Below, piece by piece: positions 26,201 through 39,223 of a stretch of DNA of 64,000 nucleotides. The notes under the pieces are model-generated. The model saw nothing but the letters and a program-made list of their open reading frames with translations, searched no databases and was not told where the DNA came from. The DNA lies in contig NC_081333.1 of NCBI RefSeq assembly GCF_022539665.2, forward strand, positions 9,422,971-9,486,970, given 5' to 3'. Source of the stretch: Daphnia carinata (lineage: Eukaryota; Arthropoda; Branchiopoda; Diplostraca; Daphniidae). The first letter of the stretch is position 1. Each line of letters begins with the position of its first letter. A program made the translations under genes and the position numbers.

Positions 26201-26628
26201 TTAGTTAATGAAGACTTCACAGTCTTTCATAGTCGGGGGCTATAAAAGAAACTAGACACTATAGGAGGGGTGAAAAATCTCTCTCCGCAACGGGATACTT
26301 CTTTTTGTTTCACATTATTCCATTTTTTAAAAAAGAAAAATGTTGTGGAAAAAATGTTTATGCTCTTAAGAAAAGAAAGCAAACAGGGAAATGGAGAAAA
26401 TTTCTAACCCCCCCAAAAAGCTGTGGGGGGTATATCGACTGTCATCAAACGCCTTGGACAATTTGAAAGTTAAAAAACAAAAATTCGACACCGTAACGCC
26501 ATCACGTTAAGCAGCGAAAAAAACAGAGGAGCGAGAGGATGAAACAATCATCTCCTAGAAATGGCGACCCACCACCACGACGAGCTTCAAATTTCCGTTG
26601 TATTATTTCCCTTTTTATATAAGATTAA

Positions 26629-26650
26629 ATACACACACACACACACACAC
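26629..26650. repeat. (AC)n microsatellite
   Basis: About eleven AC units, just downstream in transcript sense of the candidate minus-strand exon at 26675-26812. Confidence 0.9.
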
Positions 26651-26674
26651 CGTGGGGTTAGTGGCTTCAATCAC

Positions 26675-26812
26675 CTTCTTCTTTTTTTTCTTATAGAGCG
26701 CATCGCAGTAAGTTACTGAACTTTCTAACGAAGGGCAGATGTGTTCCGACGATCGGGTTTCATCAATTCCCAGTCGTTTTAACTCGATACGATGTTCTTC
26801 TTCAGCAGCTTT
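26675..26812 (-). CDS. candidate orphan exon (uncertain)
   Basis: On the minus strand a pyrimidine-rich acceptor (CTTTTTTTGGTAG) is followed by an open frame beginning KAAEEEHRIELKRLGIDE and continuing through SLESSVTYCDALYKKK. Possible donors are GTAACT after 26717 (96-base exon) and GTGATT after 26675 (138-base exon), both phase 0. The charged helix-like composition resembles real protein more than its surroundings. I found no partner exon, and neither donor joins in phase to the ENTREP-like first coding exon. It may belong to an unannotated transcript or be chance. Confidence 0.25.
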
Positions 26813-27679
26813 CTACCAAAAAAAGGAAAGGTTATAACAATACCAAAAAAATTGTAAAGCTTTCAAGATCTAACGGGGCTGTTGTTAACCGGCCCATGTG
26901 GTCGACTCGATAGGGACCATCATTAAAGCCAGGTTCTTTTTTTTTTTTATATCTAATTTTTATTTTGTTGTATTGGCAAACAAGACAACCGGCTTTTGAG
27001 ATCAGACTTGTCCGAGTCAAAAGAGAGAAAGGAAAGATAAAAGAACTAGTCTCTTTCTGAAGCTATCACAGAAACACGGAGAGAAAGGAACAGCAAGGAT
27101 TTATATGCTTTGATCACGAGCCTCATAGATATACATACACCACTATATTCTTATATGTGTTACACATCGTATTCTTACTTTTATCATCTCCGCGGGCCAG
27201 CCATCCTGATCCCTATTTATTTTTTATTTTTTTTCTCCAGTCCAATAAAATGTAGCGTGCAAAGAGGGGCCTGGATGAGCCAACAGAGATCTAAAGGTGG
27301 CCAACATGTCGTCAAGTTTTTGTCAAATGTTTTAAGTGTTCCAATGTCGAGGGGTAGGCAGTCCTTCCTTACCATTTAAACGATGATTATATGTTAACTG
27401 CATTGCACGCTGCCCTCACTTAAGCGGAAGCAGCCGACTGGCCACGCGATGTGATGCTGATTTATAACAAAAACGAACACAGCAACAAACCTGGTAATGC
27501 ATACGTAATACGACACAGTTATATCTAATGTTCCTATATACTCATCATTTACATGTTACGATGGGTCTATGCGCGCAGACGATACGTCAGAAACTTGGTA
27601 CGTGACAGCAAAACTTTAGACGTATTCTCTAACCTCTCAGCTGGAATATTCACGAATCGATGGTTAGCAACGATGATTT

Positions 27680-27685
<6 letters not shown>

Positions 27686-27712
<27 letters not shown>
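27686..27712. repeat. (AC)n microsatellite
   Basis: About 13 AC units. A (GAT)n run of five to six units follows at about 27744-27762. Confidence 0.9.
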
Positions 27713-29722
27713 AGAAGAAAAATATACGACAGGTTTCTCGATGGCTGATGATGATGATGATGCTTCGCCGCGTTGCAATTTCAAGGTTCACCAGCTTACC
27801 CGAATGATTAGCCAGACGAGTTATTACCACGTTCGAGTTATACCGCGGGGCCGCAGTCACGAATATTTGCCAGCGCCACCACTCTCCACGATCACTCGCT
27901 TTTATCCCGCCCCTCTCGCCTTTTTTTATTTTTTATTTTCCTTTTTTTTTTTCAAAAATCATTTTGTGAAAATTGCATCAGTTAAACTCTTTTTCTTGTA
28001 CACTTCAAATTGCATATCCTCTCTTTCTATATATACATATACTTACTGCGCGTGTCAAAACGATTGATATCTGACTTCCATGAAAATCTATAGATATACG
28101 TACGCCATTTCACGTCATTGACGCAGCACTCGGCTTTCGTGACTAGGGAACCTTTTATTTTCTGTCGAGACCTTTCCTTGTCTATTCATTCTTATTTGTT
28201 TTGTTTTTTTTTCCATCGTCTGACTTTTCGGGATTTTCGCTTCTTTGGGCTTCGTTCAAAAGGTGCGGGCAGCAGGAGATATTCAATGCCGAAAATGGGG
28301 AAGAATGCTGAGTGCTATATAGCCGGGTGCAAAGGCTACGACCTCTAATACTATCGGCTTATAGTCGATTGAATGCCGCTGCTGGCTTGCGTATACACTA
28401 TTATTTGTATTTTCACGTTTGAAAAAAAAAAAAGAAAAAAAAATTGTTCCGTAGATGTATTGCCGACGTAGTGCGGTGTTTGAACTGGCGGGGGGAAGCG
28501 TTTCTTCGTGTGTAAATGTTGATGTAAGGAGGCATGGGAAAAGTCCACAATAACTGCCACATACACACACGCAGCCAACAGTGAGAAAACAAAAATACAT
28601 GTACATGCAGTGGGGGGAAATTTATAATTGAAATTCAAAGGCTTGGCAGACCCTTGTTTTTTTTTGTTTCTTTTGTTTTGGTTCGTGTTTGAACGTCTCG
28701 AAAGCTTCGAGCTTCTATGCGAACGACTCTACACTATATACGGTGGACGTTTTTTTTATTTATTTGCCACTGGGTTCGCACAGAATTCGCATCTCAACTC
28801 GTCCCTTGGAGTCAAATAAAGCGTGGTTTTATTCAAATGGTATTCCGAGCTTGAGAGAATTTGTCCCCACGGCTTCAATCATAAATCGGTTAAATTGCAC
28901 GGATCGTTCAATCCTGTCATGGCCCCGTTTTAGTGCTTCGAAAGAGAAGCGAATGAGAGAAAGGGAAAAAAAAAATGTTGAAAACTAAAAGAACGGCAAG
29001 AAGGAGAAAAGAAAAAGAAAAAAGGTAGAAATATGAAAATTCTCTCGTGTACGTAAGGCGTAACGGTCTAACGGGACGCCCGGCTGAAAATTACATACTG
29101 GCAATGGTTGCTATTATGCTGCCCTCTTCTTTCCGGGTCATTCGTATGAATACGTAAGTAGAAAAACACGGATCACCTGATGAGAGAGTTACGAAGGCGA
29201 GGCATCGATTAGCATAAATTGGACTTTATATATTTTTTTGTTGTTGTCGTCTTCCGCGTATCCTTATTTTTCTTCTGTCTTCCTTTTTTTGATCCTAGTT
29301 TATTTTAAAATATTTCAACATGATGCAATTGTCAAACGATCCATCTTCATATCAAATTTTTCAATGATGTAAGTAGGTAATGCCAACTCAATCAAGTTTC
29401 TATCCGACATAAAACACATCGTAAACTATTGTATGACTATACAATGTAACGTGTATAGAAGATGAAGGGAAAATTTTTTTGATTTTCACTCGTTCAGCAG
29501 CTCCGCAACAGAGGACACCACCTCTAATAGCTTATTTGCATAACATTAAACAATTTTTTTGTTGAGGGTTTTGGTCAATTGGATAATATTTCCTTTTTAA
29601 GTGTGCGGCTTGAGGACGTCGGTTTGGGATGTTATCGCATACAAGACACAATGTCTAAGAGGACAGTAGAAAAAGAACACGGCATTCCTTAGATTCTTAT
29701 TACGAGATAAAATGCCTCTCTC

Positions 29723-29726
<4 letters not shown>

Positions 29727-29753
<27 letters not shown>
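29727..29753. repeat. (TC)n microsatellite
   Basis: About 13 TC units. Confidence 0.9.
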
Positions 29754-29983
29754 TCTTAATTCAAGGCGATTTGTATACTTTCCAGTTTGTTTTCTTGTTT
29801 CTTTCTCATTAAAAAGAAAAGACAAATGAGAAATAAAAAAATCACTGACTCGAGTCAACTAGCGGAGAGTTAAATCGAAGGCTTCTATTCGCTTCAGTGG
29901 TGCGTTTGATGACCGTGATTGCTGTAGGTACAAAAGAACGAAAAAGATTTATTCTCTAGCGCATCGAAAAATGTACCAGATGG

Positions 29984-29987
<4 letters not shown>

Positions 29988-30015
<28 letters not shown>
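29988..30015. repeat. poly(A) tract
   Basis: About 28 consecutive A. The plus strand immediately after it is open for about 39 codons beginning LDDVVCPPASGEATISDYEL, without gene context. I see no target-site duplication or 5' element that would make this a retrocopy tail. Confidence 0.85.
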
Positions 30016-30017
<2 letters not shown>

Positions 30018-30388
30018 AGACGATGTCGTCTGCCCTCCTGCCAGCGGGGAGGCAACAATTTCCGATTACGAACTGCCACCGCAAAATGTGATTTGGCTTC
30101 TGCTGGCCTCTAAAGACAAACTAAAGTTTAAAAAATGAAATCGGAAAACCACTCTGCTGCAAAACCGCATATCATCACCATCTTTTTCTTCTGTATGGTA
30201 ACAACATAATGCGTACCTCTACGTGTACAACTTATGATGAGAAAATGGTATTTTTTTTTTCTTTTTCGTAAGCTATGTCTTCATATTTATTTACTTTGAG
30301 AAAGAAAATTCGTCGGGTTATTGCGCGTAGTCTCTCCGCTTGAAGTAGGTGGTCATGGTGCGGAGAGCGTCATGACATATAGTCGGAT

Positions 30389-30392
<4 letters not shown>

Positions 30393-30422
<30 letters not shown>
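30393..30422. repeat. poly(T) tract
   Basis: About 30 consecutive T, the longest homopolymer in the window. Exact length in the assembly may be unreliable. Confidence 0.9.
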
Positions 30423-30425
<3 letters not shown>

Positions 30426-33400
30426 GCTGTATAGTTTTACTTGGTTTATTAGTTGTGACGCTCGACAGGATTCCTGAATCCGTTGGAAACATGACAGCCC
30501 GAGATGATATGACAGTCCGTACGCTGCGCACAGTCAGAGAAAAGCATCGAGGCACGACGTCCCTTTTAAGTTATTCAGAAAGTTAAGGAGAATTTGTGTT
30601 TTGTTTCTTTCTCATGACTATCATCGTATATACTCCCCCAGAAAAGAATTTCCACGTTTTATTTCTTAAAAAAAAACTTTGTGAAAAAAAAAAAAAAATT
30701 TTGTAGAATAATTTAGAAACGATCATGATGATGGCCGCGTTCCCTGTACGGCAAATCTTCCTGGAAAGGATATATGTAAAGGATGAACTAATAGATTTTT
30801 TATTAGTCCCTGTTATTCTATGTATAGATGTGCATTCAGCCGAACATAGATCAAACAATGTCTGTTTGTATACATTTTTTGAAAAATCTAAACCTTTATG
30901 TTTGTTTATTGTAGTTTTTCTTCGCCCCATTGGTTTCCTCAGAGATGCAAATACCGCTATATACCTCAAAACACCAAAACAAAACGGGCGTGCCTTTGAT
31001 AAAGCACACAGCAGTGTCCATACACGTTTGTCTATACATTTTTGCATATAGAATTTGGTGGGGTATAGCATGTCGGGACACATGTTTTTGTTTTTAGCAC
31101 AACGGACGCGCTACAGAGCAGGTGAGATGAAACAAGTCGATATATGGCCATCCACTGTGGAAGAAGAAACCCGTTTCAAAGCCATTTGCATATGCTTGTT
31201 CTACTTATAAAGGACAATTATTTTGAAGAAGAAGAAGAGGAAGAAAAAAAAAATGATGGGAAAAATCTACGCACGCCTAACCTATAATGCGGTACAGCCC
31301 TGATGTAGTCATCTATCCGCAATTGCGCAGGTACGTCTTTGTTGGATAGGCGTAACCTTTTTGCCGAGCTCTGATAACGTTCACTGATAATGTAAATATC
31401 GTGACGGACGTCGGGCGCATTGACCCATGCCGTGTTGGCATGTCTTTCATCGTTTGGTGAACAAGAAAAAAAAAAAAAGAAAAAGATACAGCCCAGACAT
31501 GAAAAGGGAAAGCGACGATGAAAACAAAGACGTCAACACCCATCGCAGCATAAAAATTGTGACCAGTGATGAGCATCAAACACGGCAAAAAATGAAAATA
31601 ACTGTCGAGTCTCGTATCAAAAATGAAAAAGAATAGTTTCGTCTCTTTGATGATGCAGCAAAAGTCTTTCGCATTGTGGGAAAATGTTTCGTGGCAGAGA
31701 ATAGACCTGCCCTACATGTGATCCTAAGATTAGACGAACCGTTTTCACACACACAAAAAAAAATGACCAGATTGCGAGACAACCTAAAGACGAAAAAAAA
31801 AACGACAAAAAAGGGCAAGAAAACTAGCTCATGATGTGTGATGACTGTTGGATTCCTGCTTGGACTCCACTTAAGGTCAAATTCATTTTTTTTTTTGAAG
31901 CAATTTATTTTGACTCTTTCGTGTTGAACGCTCGAGGTCATTGGCGGTTCTTCTCTAATAACGCAGGACACGTTGACACCATTCGAATTCCATACATAAA
32001 CGTCAAAGAAGTGCCGATATATGGTCACGCACCATATGGTTTCCTGCGAAAGACTCTGCTGGGCATATGCTGTTGAAACGTTTATGTCTTTGGACGCCAG
32101 CCGTGTTTTTTATCATTCAGATTATACGCGCTGCTTTATGTGGATTCCACACACAAAAACCCAAAAGAGAAAGAAATTGCATGAAACAGTGGGTCAAATC
32201 CCGGTGCGTTAAAGGCAGTTAGCATTGTGCTGCCGCGCACATAAACAACGTCTAAACTGCATTTGAAAAATAACGAAACTAGAATTTCTTTACGAAAGAA
32301 ATAACGGCTTTATTGATAACAGGAGAAAGCCAAACTAACAATGAACACTTAGAGATATTCGAGGAACTAGTTTTTAGTTAAAACAAAACAAGAATGTGCT
32401 CGAATTTGGTGTCGATTTCATTCGTGTTAAAGACCATACAACAGGAAATTCGATGCTTTTGGTCTTCCACTGATTAGCATGTATAATACTATATAGCCTA
32501 ATTAGCGAATAGTCTGAATTCTATGGCAACTGGAATCCTTTGCGGCGGATCAGCATGTAGCCAAATTTTGAAATGTAACCAACTTGAGAAGCCATTCAGT
32601 TCTTGCGGTATTTCCACACCAGAGCGTTGGAGTTATGGGTGAAATGCGACTCGCTCAAACAGCCGCTTTCTCATTAAGATTCAGGAGCTTATGCGTTTCA
32701 ACTCTCTTGAATAAATTATTCTTTTAAAAAGGAGTACAATACAGGAAAATCATCTGCACTCCTATTTTGGTTTTCCAGAAAAAGCAAAAAACTGAATTGG
32801 ATTGCCTGTAAAGGCTTAAAACGATTCAAATCTCAATTTTTCATGTACTCTGGAATAGGACAAAGAGGTTAATGTTACTCAGGCGAATACACTCAAATAG
32901 GAAAGCATTCTAGGACAAAGTAAAAACAAAACAAGCAGAATATATAGTTGACTAACTATTCATGTATTCATCTGCGTTGTGTTCCTGGCGTTGCCTGGTC
33001 CTATATAGATCTATTAATATCCAATCGGATAACGTAGATGGGAAGGCGCTACGGGAATCTTTGAACGTTTTTCTTTCGAATTTTTAATTTGCCGTTCGTC
33101 TGTGAAGTTGAAGCCGGCGGGGGTATACGTACAGAATCGTGGCTTTAAAGTTCATAGTCGATTATAAGGCGCACAGTAATTTACGGGGACGTTAGAGTCG
33201 GGAAATGAGATCAAGACAGCTACGCACCGCGAACGACCATTAAAAAATGTAACAAGGGGTGTAACTGGGCCAATGAGAAAACAGCCATAAAAGACATGTT
33301 GTTATTATGCGCTCTCGGCTATGCAAAGCGTTTCTTGTACCAACTAATCGGCCCAGTGAAAAAACATCCAGTGCATGTCGTTATAACCGGTAGCACTGAC

Positions 33401-34019
33401 ATGTCGAAACAATGCTGTAGCGTTAGTAACGTAAATTGTATATCAGAATGTTACATAAAAGACACAAGGCAACCAAATCGAGTTGGTATGTGTAGCAATC
33501 AACTGTTTCAACAAAAGTCGGAATACTAGGCATTTTGTATTTATTCAAATTGGACGTGAATTTCAACCTATTGTGCCCGATCTTCCATCATCAGCCAAGA
33601 GTAATGTGATTCTGAGCGCAAAAGAATTCAAATGACGAGAAAATTCTTCGAATCCATTTCGTGTATGATTGTGGAACATGAGGAGGGGAAGTGCTGTTGA
33701 GTCAGCATTTATCCTGTTCAAGGAAATGTATTCTTCTTATTTTCAAGGGTTCAAACTCAAAGCACCTTCATTCATTTTAACATAATGCATCTATTTCCCA
33801 CGTTTAGATTCACCGTAACAAGACTTTTACACGTGAGATGAATGCACACGTTCATCATCTCTGAACCCTGTAAAGATTTAGACGAAAGAATGCTACCTAC
33901 CTGTATCACGGTGCTGTAATATGCATGAGCGGGAAACCCTCGCTTTACAGCGGTCACATTACACCTGGTATGTTTATGCGATACATATGGAAAAAAAAAG
34001 GGACTAAGCAGATGATTAT

Positions 34020-34490
34020 ATGGCGGTCACGATCGGTTACTGCATGCATCCGAATGGCTGTAACATTTTTTTTTTCCAAACGCAGTTATCATACATTCTT
34101 GTGATCAACTGTTGTAAAACGTTTCTGTTATTTGGGTGCCATCGTTTGCATGCAAGCACAGATTCGAACGGTGCCGTGGGTGGAGAAGACATCGGTTACC
34201 AATGGAATGCATCTATAGACAGGAAACCGTGCACTATTTTAACTATAAATCGAAATTTTATTTCCGTTTTTAACTGTTCAACGACCGAAAGTTTTCTTGG
34301 AACGAATGAAAAAAAGGCTAAAAGAGAAGAGGTCACAATAAAGGAAACAACCTTAAGCCATACAACGGCTAATGAACACTGTGCAGTGTTTAAGAAAAAG
34401 TCTCTTATTATGTACATGTACAAAGATTTTGTGTGTAATAATTCGGAGATCACAGCAGGATGCAAGGAAACGTGCAACCTGCGAAGATAA
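34020..34490 (+). CDS. hypothetical 156-codon ORF
   Basis: This is the longest open frame not explained by an identified gene. It starts at ATG 34020 and ends at TAA 34488-34490. Predicted features are a hydrophobic stretch near residues 18-45 (IFFFQTQLSYILVINCCKTF), then a polar half with scattered Cys and potential N-glycosylation sites (NAS, NCS). This would fit a signal-anchored protein if real. No family is recognised, and no promoter or splice signals stand out. A chance frame of this size is possible in a 64-kb window. Confidence 0.22.
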   Translation: MAVTIGYCMHPNGCNIFFFQTQLSYILVINCCKTFLLFGCHRLHASTDSNGAVGGEDIGYQWNASIDRKPCTILTINRNFISVFNCSTTESFLGTNEKKAKREEVTIKETTLSHTTANEHCAVFKKKSLIMYMYKDFVCNNSEITAGCKETCNLRR

Positions 34491-36080
34491 CCAACGAAAC
34501 GTTGTGAGGTTATTTAACTCATGTGGATGTACGGTATGGTGATCTTTGGCTGTCGTAAATCCTAAAGACAATTGCCGGTAGAACGCCAAACAGCAGCTAG
34601 CAAACGACGGAGTTTTATATAAGCTTCCGATTATACACACACACACAAGTTCTATGTGTGTGTACATCCATCCGGGCGCTTCATTAGCGCAACGACCACT
34701 TTTACATGAACCCCCATACGACTTCCTCTAACGCTGGCTTGATTAGACTTTATAAGGTCCACTCCGGAATAATGCCTTCGAATGGGTACGTACGACTAAC
34801 ATGTAAGTAACACAAAAACCGAAAGGAAACTGGCGTTGTTTGTAATCAGGAGCTATCATCATGCACAGCGTGAACTCCATTCGTCTCGCCCTCTTAGTCC
34901 TGAACTTTATGGTAAAAAAAAAGGCCGGTGATTTCGAATAGCCAGCAAGACACTTGACGTCTGTTATCCAGATTTTGACGTTGAATGTACAGTATCTTAT
35001 TAGCCGCACTAACCATTATGCACGCCAGATGGAGAGCCAGGTGAGCAACCGATCGTGACACTATGTTTGCCTCCATTCTGTTTGCGGGGCTTTGCATCCT
35101 CTTGAAAATTCACCTGGCATATGAGCGAAAACCGCTGCAATTTGGTTCTAGTTGCGTAAACTAGGGGATAACCCCCTTGTAGTGTTAAACAGCCTACGAT
35201 GTCATCGGCTTTCTTTTTTATTAGAGAAAATATTTGGGTCAAGCCAAATGTTGTTAACCCGCAATCAAGTATGTCTTCAACGGCCTCTTTACCCCGATCA
35301 TAGTAACCAATACTTAGCCTTATTATTCATGAAAGACGGGAAGGAGGACGTGAGACGTGTTGTCTCTTGTAGCTTTCCTTCTACTGCACGAACTCATTTG
35401 AATTCATGAATCGCCAAAAAGATGGGGTTATGCTGGACATTGGAATAATGAGTTGATTGTGAATGTAGGAAGTGAAAAATTCCAAGAGAATGGAAGACCC
35501 TTTTACAAAGGCTTTCCCTTTAAAGGCTGATTGATCAATCAACAAACATTTGTGTGTCGTTGGTTCAGCAACGTCGTCCTTGGAAACAATATCAAATGAA
35601 AACAGCCAAAATCAAAATGTCCGGTACGGTGTCGTCATCGAAGCTTGCCGAGGTCATCTTATCCGACAGCTCGCAAAGAAATAAACAAAGCTATGAGCAC
35701 AGGAAGAGGATGTCTAACATCGAAACAAAGAAGCAGCGTGTACACACGAACAAAGAGATAACTGAAGACTGTCAACAAGATAAAAGGAAAGAACTATGGT
35801 CTTCTTCGAACGATGGTGTAAGAAATTATGGGTGGGTGCAAGTTTTCAACGCTCAAGGTGAATAAATGACGTCATTTGTCAACGGCAGGCTTTCCAACAA
35901 ACAGAAAATATTGAACTGAAAGAAAATTCAATTCAATCCCCGAATAATTGTATACGCACGATCAGTCATGCACGACAAGTATTAAATGTAGGCAAAAAAA
36001 AAACAAACGAAAAGCGAATAACTTTTGATGAAACAGTCATTAAAGAATACAAGAGCAAAATGTTCAAAACTAGAACGTAG

Positions 36081-39000
36081 CTATTTATCAGGATAGATGT
36101 CCATGCCAGCATAAGTCTCCCTCAACATCATTAGCATAGTATCTTCAGATTCCCTGTTGTTTGACGTGGAAAAAAAAAAAAGAAATCCATTAGAAATGAT
36201 GAGCTCGGATCGATATTTGAAAATGATTGCTGTCACACTGTACCAATAGACAACGTGCGAAGTTAAAGCGAAAAGGTATTCGTTAAAGCTCTCCAGGGGA
36301 GCTTCTTGCAGAACGTAATCGATCCGACAGCCACCGTTGAGCTTGCCAATACGGATGACTGGTTCTACCGCGGGAGGCTTTTCCGCGGCTGCGCTTTCAT
36401 CAGAATTCGAAGTGTCCAAGTCTTCCTGCTACACCAATCGATCCATTTTTTTCTTTAATTTTAAAACAATTTTTCAGTGACTTTTTTGGGCTAGCTCCAT
36501 TTTACCGTGCAATGAGATTCCTCTTCGTAACCTGATGGCATTGAAGACCTAAACGTTGTTAAATTCTGTACCGTGCTCCACGTAGAACGAAATGATTCAA
36601 AGAATTTTTCTTTAATGTCCGCACTGAACCTTGCCATAGTTTCACGCAATTCTGTTATTTGGAAAAGATATATGAACTGTCAGCTGTTTAGAAAAGAAAC
36701 GAAAAACACTGGCCGCGTTATACCGATGTGCATACGCTTCCGGCCTTTGTGGTGCGGGATGAGGACAGGTGGTACATTTACCATATTCACGTCGATGAGC
36801 GTTTCGAAGCGATAGGCGACCGGATCGTAAGGATGGAAGATGTTGTAAAATTTCGGACAAGTGGGCAGAACAAAATCCTCGCCTAGGCGGTCGATACCGC
36901 GTACCGTGACGAACATAGCTGCAAATTAAAAAAAACAAAAATGTTTTCAAAAATTATTGATACCCATCAATTAGAAAGCCTAATCAATAGAAGACGAGCT
37001 TTTATACATAAAAAAAAAAAAAAAAAGAAAAAAATTAGTTAGACATTCACCAGTAGGAGAACCGAGGGCATAGAAAGCAGCTGGATGAAAGTCAAGTAGT
37101 GGATAGGATATGCTAGGTTGTCCAGTACCCGCCAGACCGATTGTATAACTTACTGTCGAATCGTGCGCAGGGATATTTCCGTCCTCCTGTTTTATGAATT
37201 CAGTATCGAAATAAACAAAAAAAAAAAAATTCAAATCAACAACAACTGTGACAATGAATTCAGCAACAAAAAAATGCGCTCCGCTAAAGCAATACTGTCG
37301 AATGCCAGTCGGAAGCGTCGAAACTAGCGTAAACATCCACTGCACCTGCTTCAATTTAGCACGTCGTATTTCCAAGTCACGTAAATAGGTCAGTAGACGC
37401 TTGCGTGGTCCCATCGGTAAGCCAAGGCTGGCCAAATCCTCTTCTGAGAGTAGAAGCAAATCGCTGAAAGTGAACTGTTCACGTTGAAATTTCACTAAAT
37501 GTTCTCCAAGCTGAAGAACTTGGCAGACTTCTTCAACTGTCGGGTCATTCAAATCAGATACGTAGCTGACCGCTTCCTGCAACCACATCACAATGTACGC
37601 ATTGGTCATCAATAATAGCTAATTCAATTTATACCTCATCGAGTATGTCGTCCACAGGTTCTTGATTGGATGCGAGAGGTTGGTGGGCTAACAAGTCGAA
37701 AAGGATCAACGAACCCAAACTGTGCCCGCCAAGGGAAACTTGGCCTTCGAATGTCGGATTACGTTGCAAGAATATCTTGTAAAGGCGGTTAAGCTCATGA
37801 GCCACAGTTGAAATGATAGTCTAGGTCATAAACATATGGCGGACGAAAGAAAACGTTAGCATTTGATTGGTGGAAGAGCTCCCACAGTACCGTACGACTT
37901 ACTTCGCAGTAAACGGGTGATGTATAGAAAAGAACATCTAAGATGGTATCGTTAGCGAAATGACGAAGTTTGGGAATAGAAGGAAGGGTAATCGGGCGAA
38001 GACGCTTATCGATTCCGGTATCGTCTCCGTGAAGAGGGGCATGCCAAGAAACGGGCAGGAATTCCACTCGCCCGATCCGCTGCTCGGCAACGGCCGTTGG
38101 GAAGTGGGTGTCGAGCATTTGAAAGGAGAGAATGCGGAAATCGTCTACCACCTCGACAACATTGCGAAAGCGTAAATCACAGACCTATACATATTTTTTT
38201 TGTGGAACACGTCAAACATTTAGAATGTCTTTTCAAAATTGTGTTGAACGGAAATAGTTGGTACATTACCGATCCTATGCCGTGCACTAGAAATATTAGG
38301 TGGTCAATGACCGGCTTCTCCCCGTCGCTTATGTCATAGCCTTCAATCCCCCGTTTGACAATCAGCGGCCGGATTTGTCCCTCCTGTTGAACAAGAACAA
38401 TATTCCCGCAAAAAACATACAAGATAATCAGTAACTCGATAACGGAGATAGAGGAAACAAAACTCAAACAACAGGAACAAAGCCATTACTGTAACTTGTG
38501 TCCAGTCGTCGACCGGCCCATAATTTGAAAAATCGAGTAAAACATTCGGATTTTGAAACATAATTTTATTTCCTAACGGGAATTCCAGAACACGACGCCA
38601 CAAACTATAGAGGGATAAAAAGAAATATGAAATGAGTTAGCAGTTGATTTCGTGATAAACCAATACGTTTTAGTACCTATTCGTTAAACTATTATAATAT
38701 TCTTCTTCCAACTTTTCTGCCATATCCTCATCGTATGGCGTGTAGCGCGTTTCCAAGGAGCCTTTAAAGAACCAAGAACAGCGGCGGACGCTTAACGGTG
38801 TCTCTTCCCAATAAATTGCTGTTCGAAGGCGTCGACCGACGTCAACATCATATCGACCACCATCGGTTTGGATGATGGCGTCTTCGGCTGCAATTTTTCC
38901 TTCGTTGACTAAATAGAAAATGGATTGTAGAATTGAATTGCACGTTCATTTTAAGCAAAGTTGTGTATCAAATTACGCAATTGGAAGGTCTCATCTAGAG

Positions 39001-39223
39001 CCACTGAATCGAGCATGCTGAAGGGTTTCCATATGCGTTTAGTTTTGTCGATTTCTTTCAGAAAAAACCAATGCCAAACCACAGGCTGATAAGAATGATT
39101 TAGCGTGCCATCGACGGCATCTAAAACTTCTGGTTGTGCAGGAGATGGGCAATCTTCAGCGATGCCGGCAGTTGGTGAGGTTGGCGTTAACTCGATTACA
39201 TCTAAATCATCTAAATAAAACAT
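36081..39223 (-). CDS. DDHD2: DDHD2-like intracellular phospholipase A1 / triacylglycerol lipase
   Basis: Twelve coding exons, 5' to 3': 38977-39223, 38677-38908, 38490-38604, 38270-38383, 37903-38184, 37635-37820, 37346-37576, 37051-37186, 36724-36918, 36506-36651, 36244-36425, 36081-36153. All join in phase to give 712 residues, close to the usual ~710 of DDHD2. A WWE-like N-terminal region ([28 protein letters not shown]) is followed by the lipase part with serine nucleophile motif GGHSLGS (Ser about 364). A SAM domain covers about 401-460 ([22 protein letters not shown]). The DDHD domain contains [20 protein letters not shown] and [19 protein letters not shown]. Such enzymes hydrolyse phospholipid or triglyceride on ER/Golgi or lipid-droplet membranes. 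The start at 39223 is the first in-frame ATG, but TTTATTTAG just after it could act as an acceptor for a different upstream first exon. Confidence 0.94.

Larger units (their letters stand above)
20268..36080. other. about 16 kb without an established gene
   Basis: This interval separates the ENTREP-like start codon from the 3' end of the DDHD2-like gene. It is dominated by A/T homopolymers of 8-30 bases and microsatellites, listed separately. The left part may include the ENTREP-like promoter and a non-coding exon. Short open frames mostly run through simple repeats (for example the YIYIYI peptide at 23.1 kb) and are not supportable. Two weak candidates are reported separately: 26675-26812 (-) and 34020-34490 (+). 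A run at 35554-35865 (+) is open, Lys/Ser-rich and follows a TTCAG acceptor-like site, but has no recognisable domain. Confidence 0.5.

Noticed and set aside
27660-28067. 135-codon ORF
   Set aside because: It starts in the (AC)n and (GAT)n tracts (HTHTHT, DDDDD) and continues through poly(T); no gene features.
29995-30130. Poly(A) followed by a 39-codon open stretch, considered as a retrocopy or exon
   Set aside because: No target-site duplication, no homologous parent sequence seen and no splice partner; too short to support.
32180-32215. GGTCAAATCCCGG resembling a tRNA T-arm
   Set aside because: No D-arm, anticodon arm or acceptor pairing upstream.
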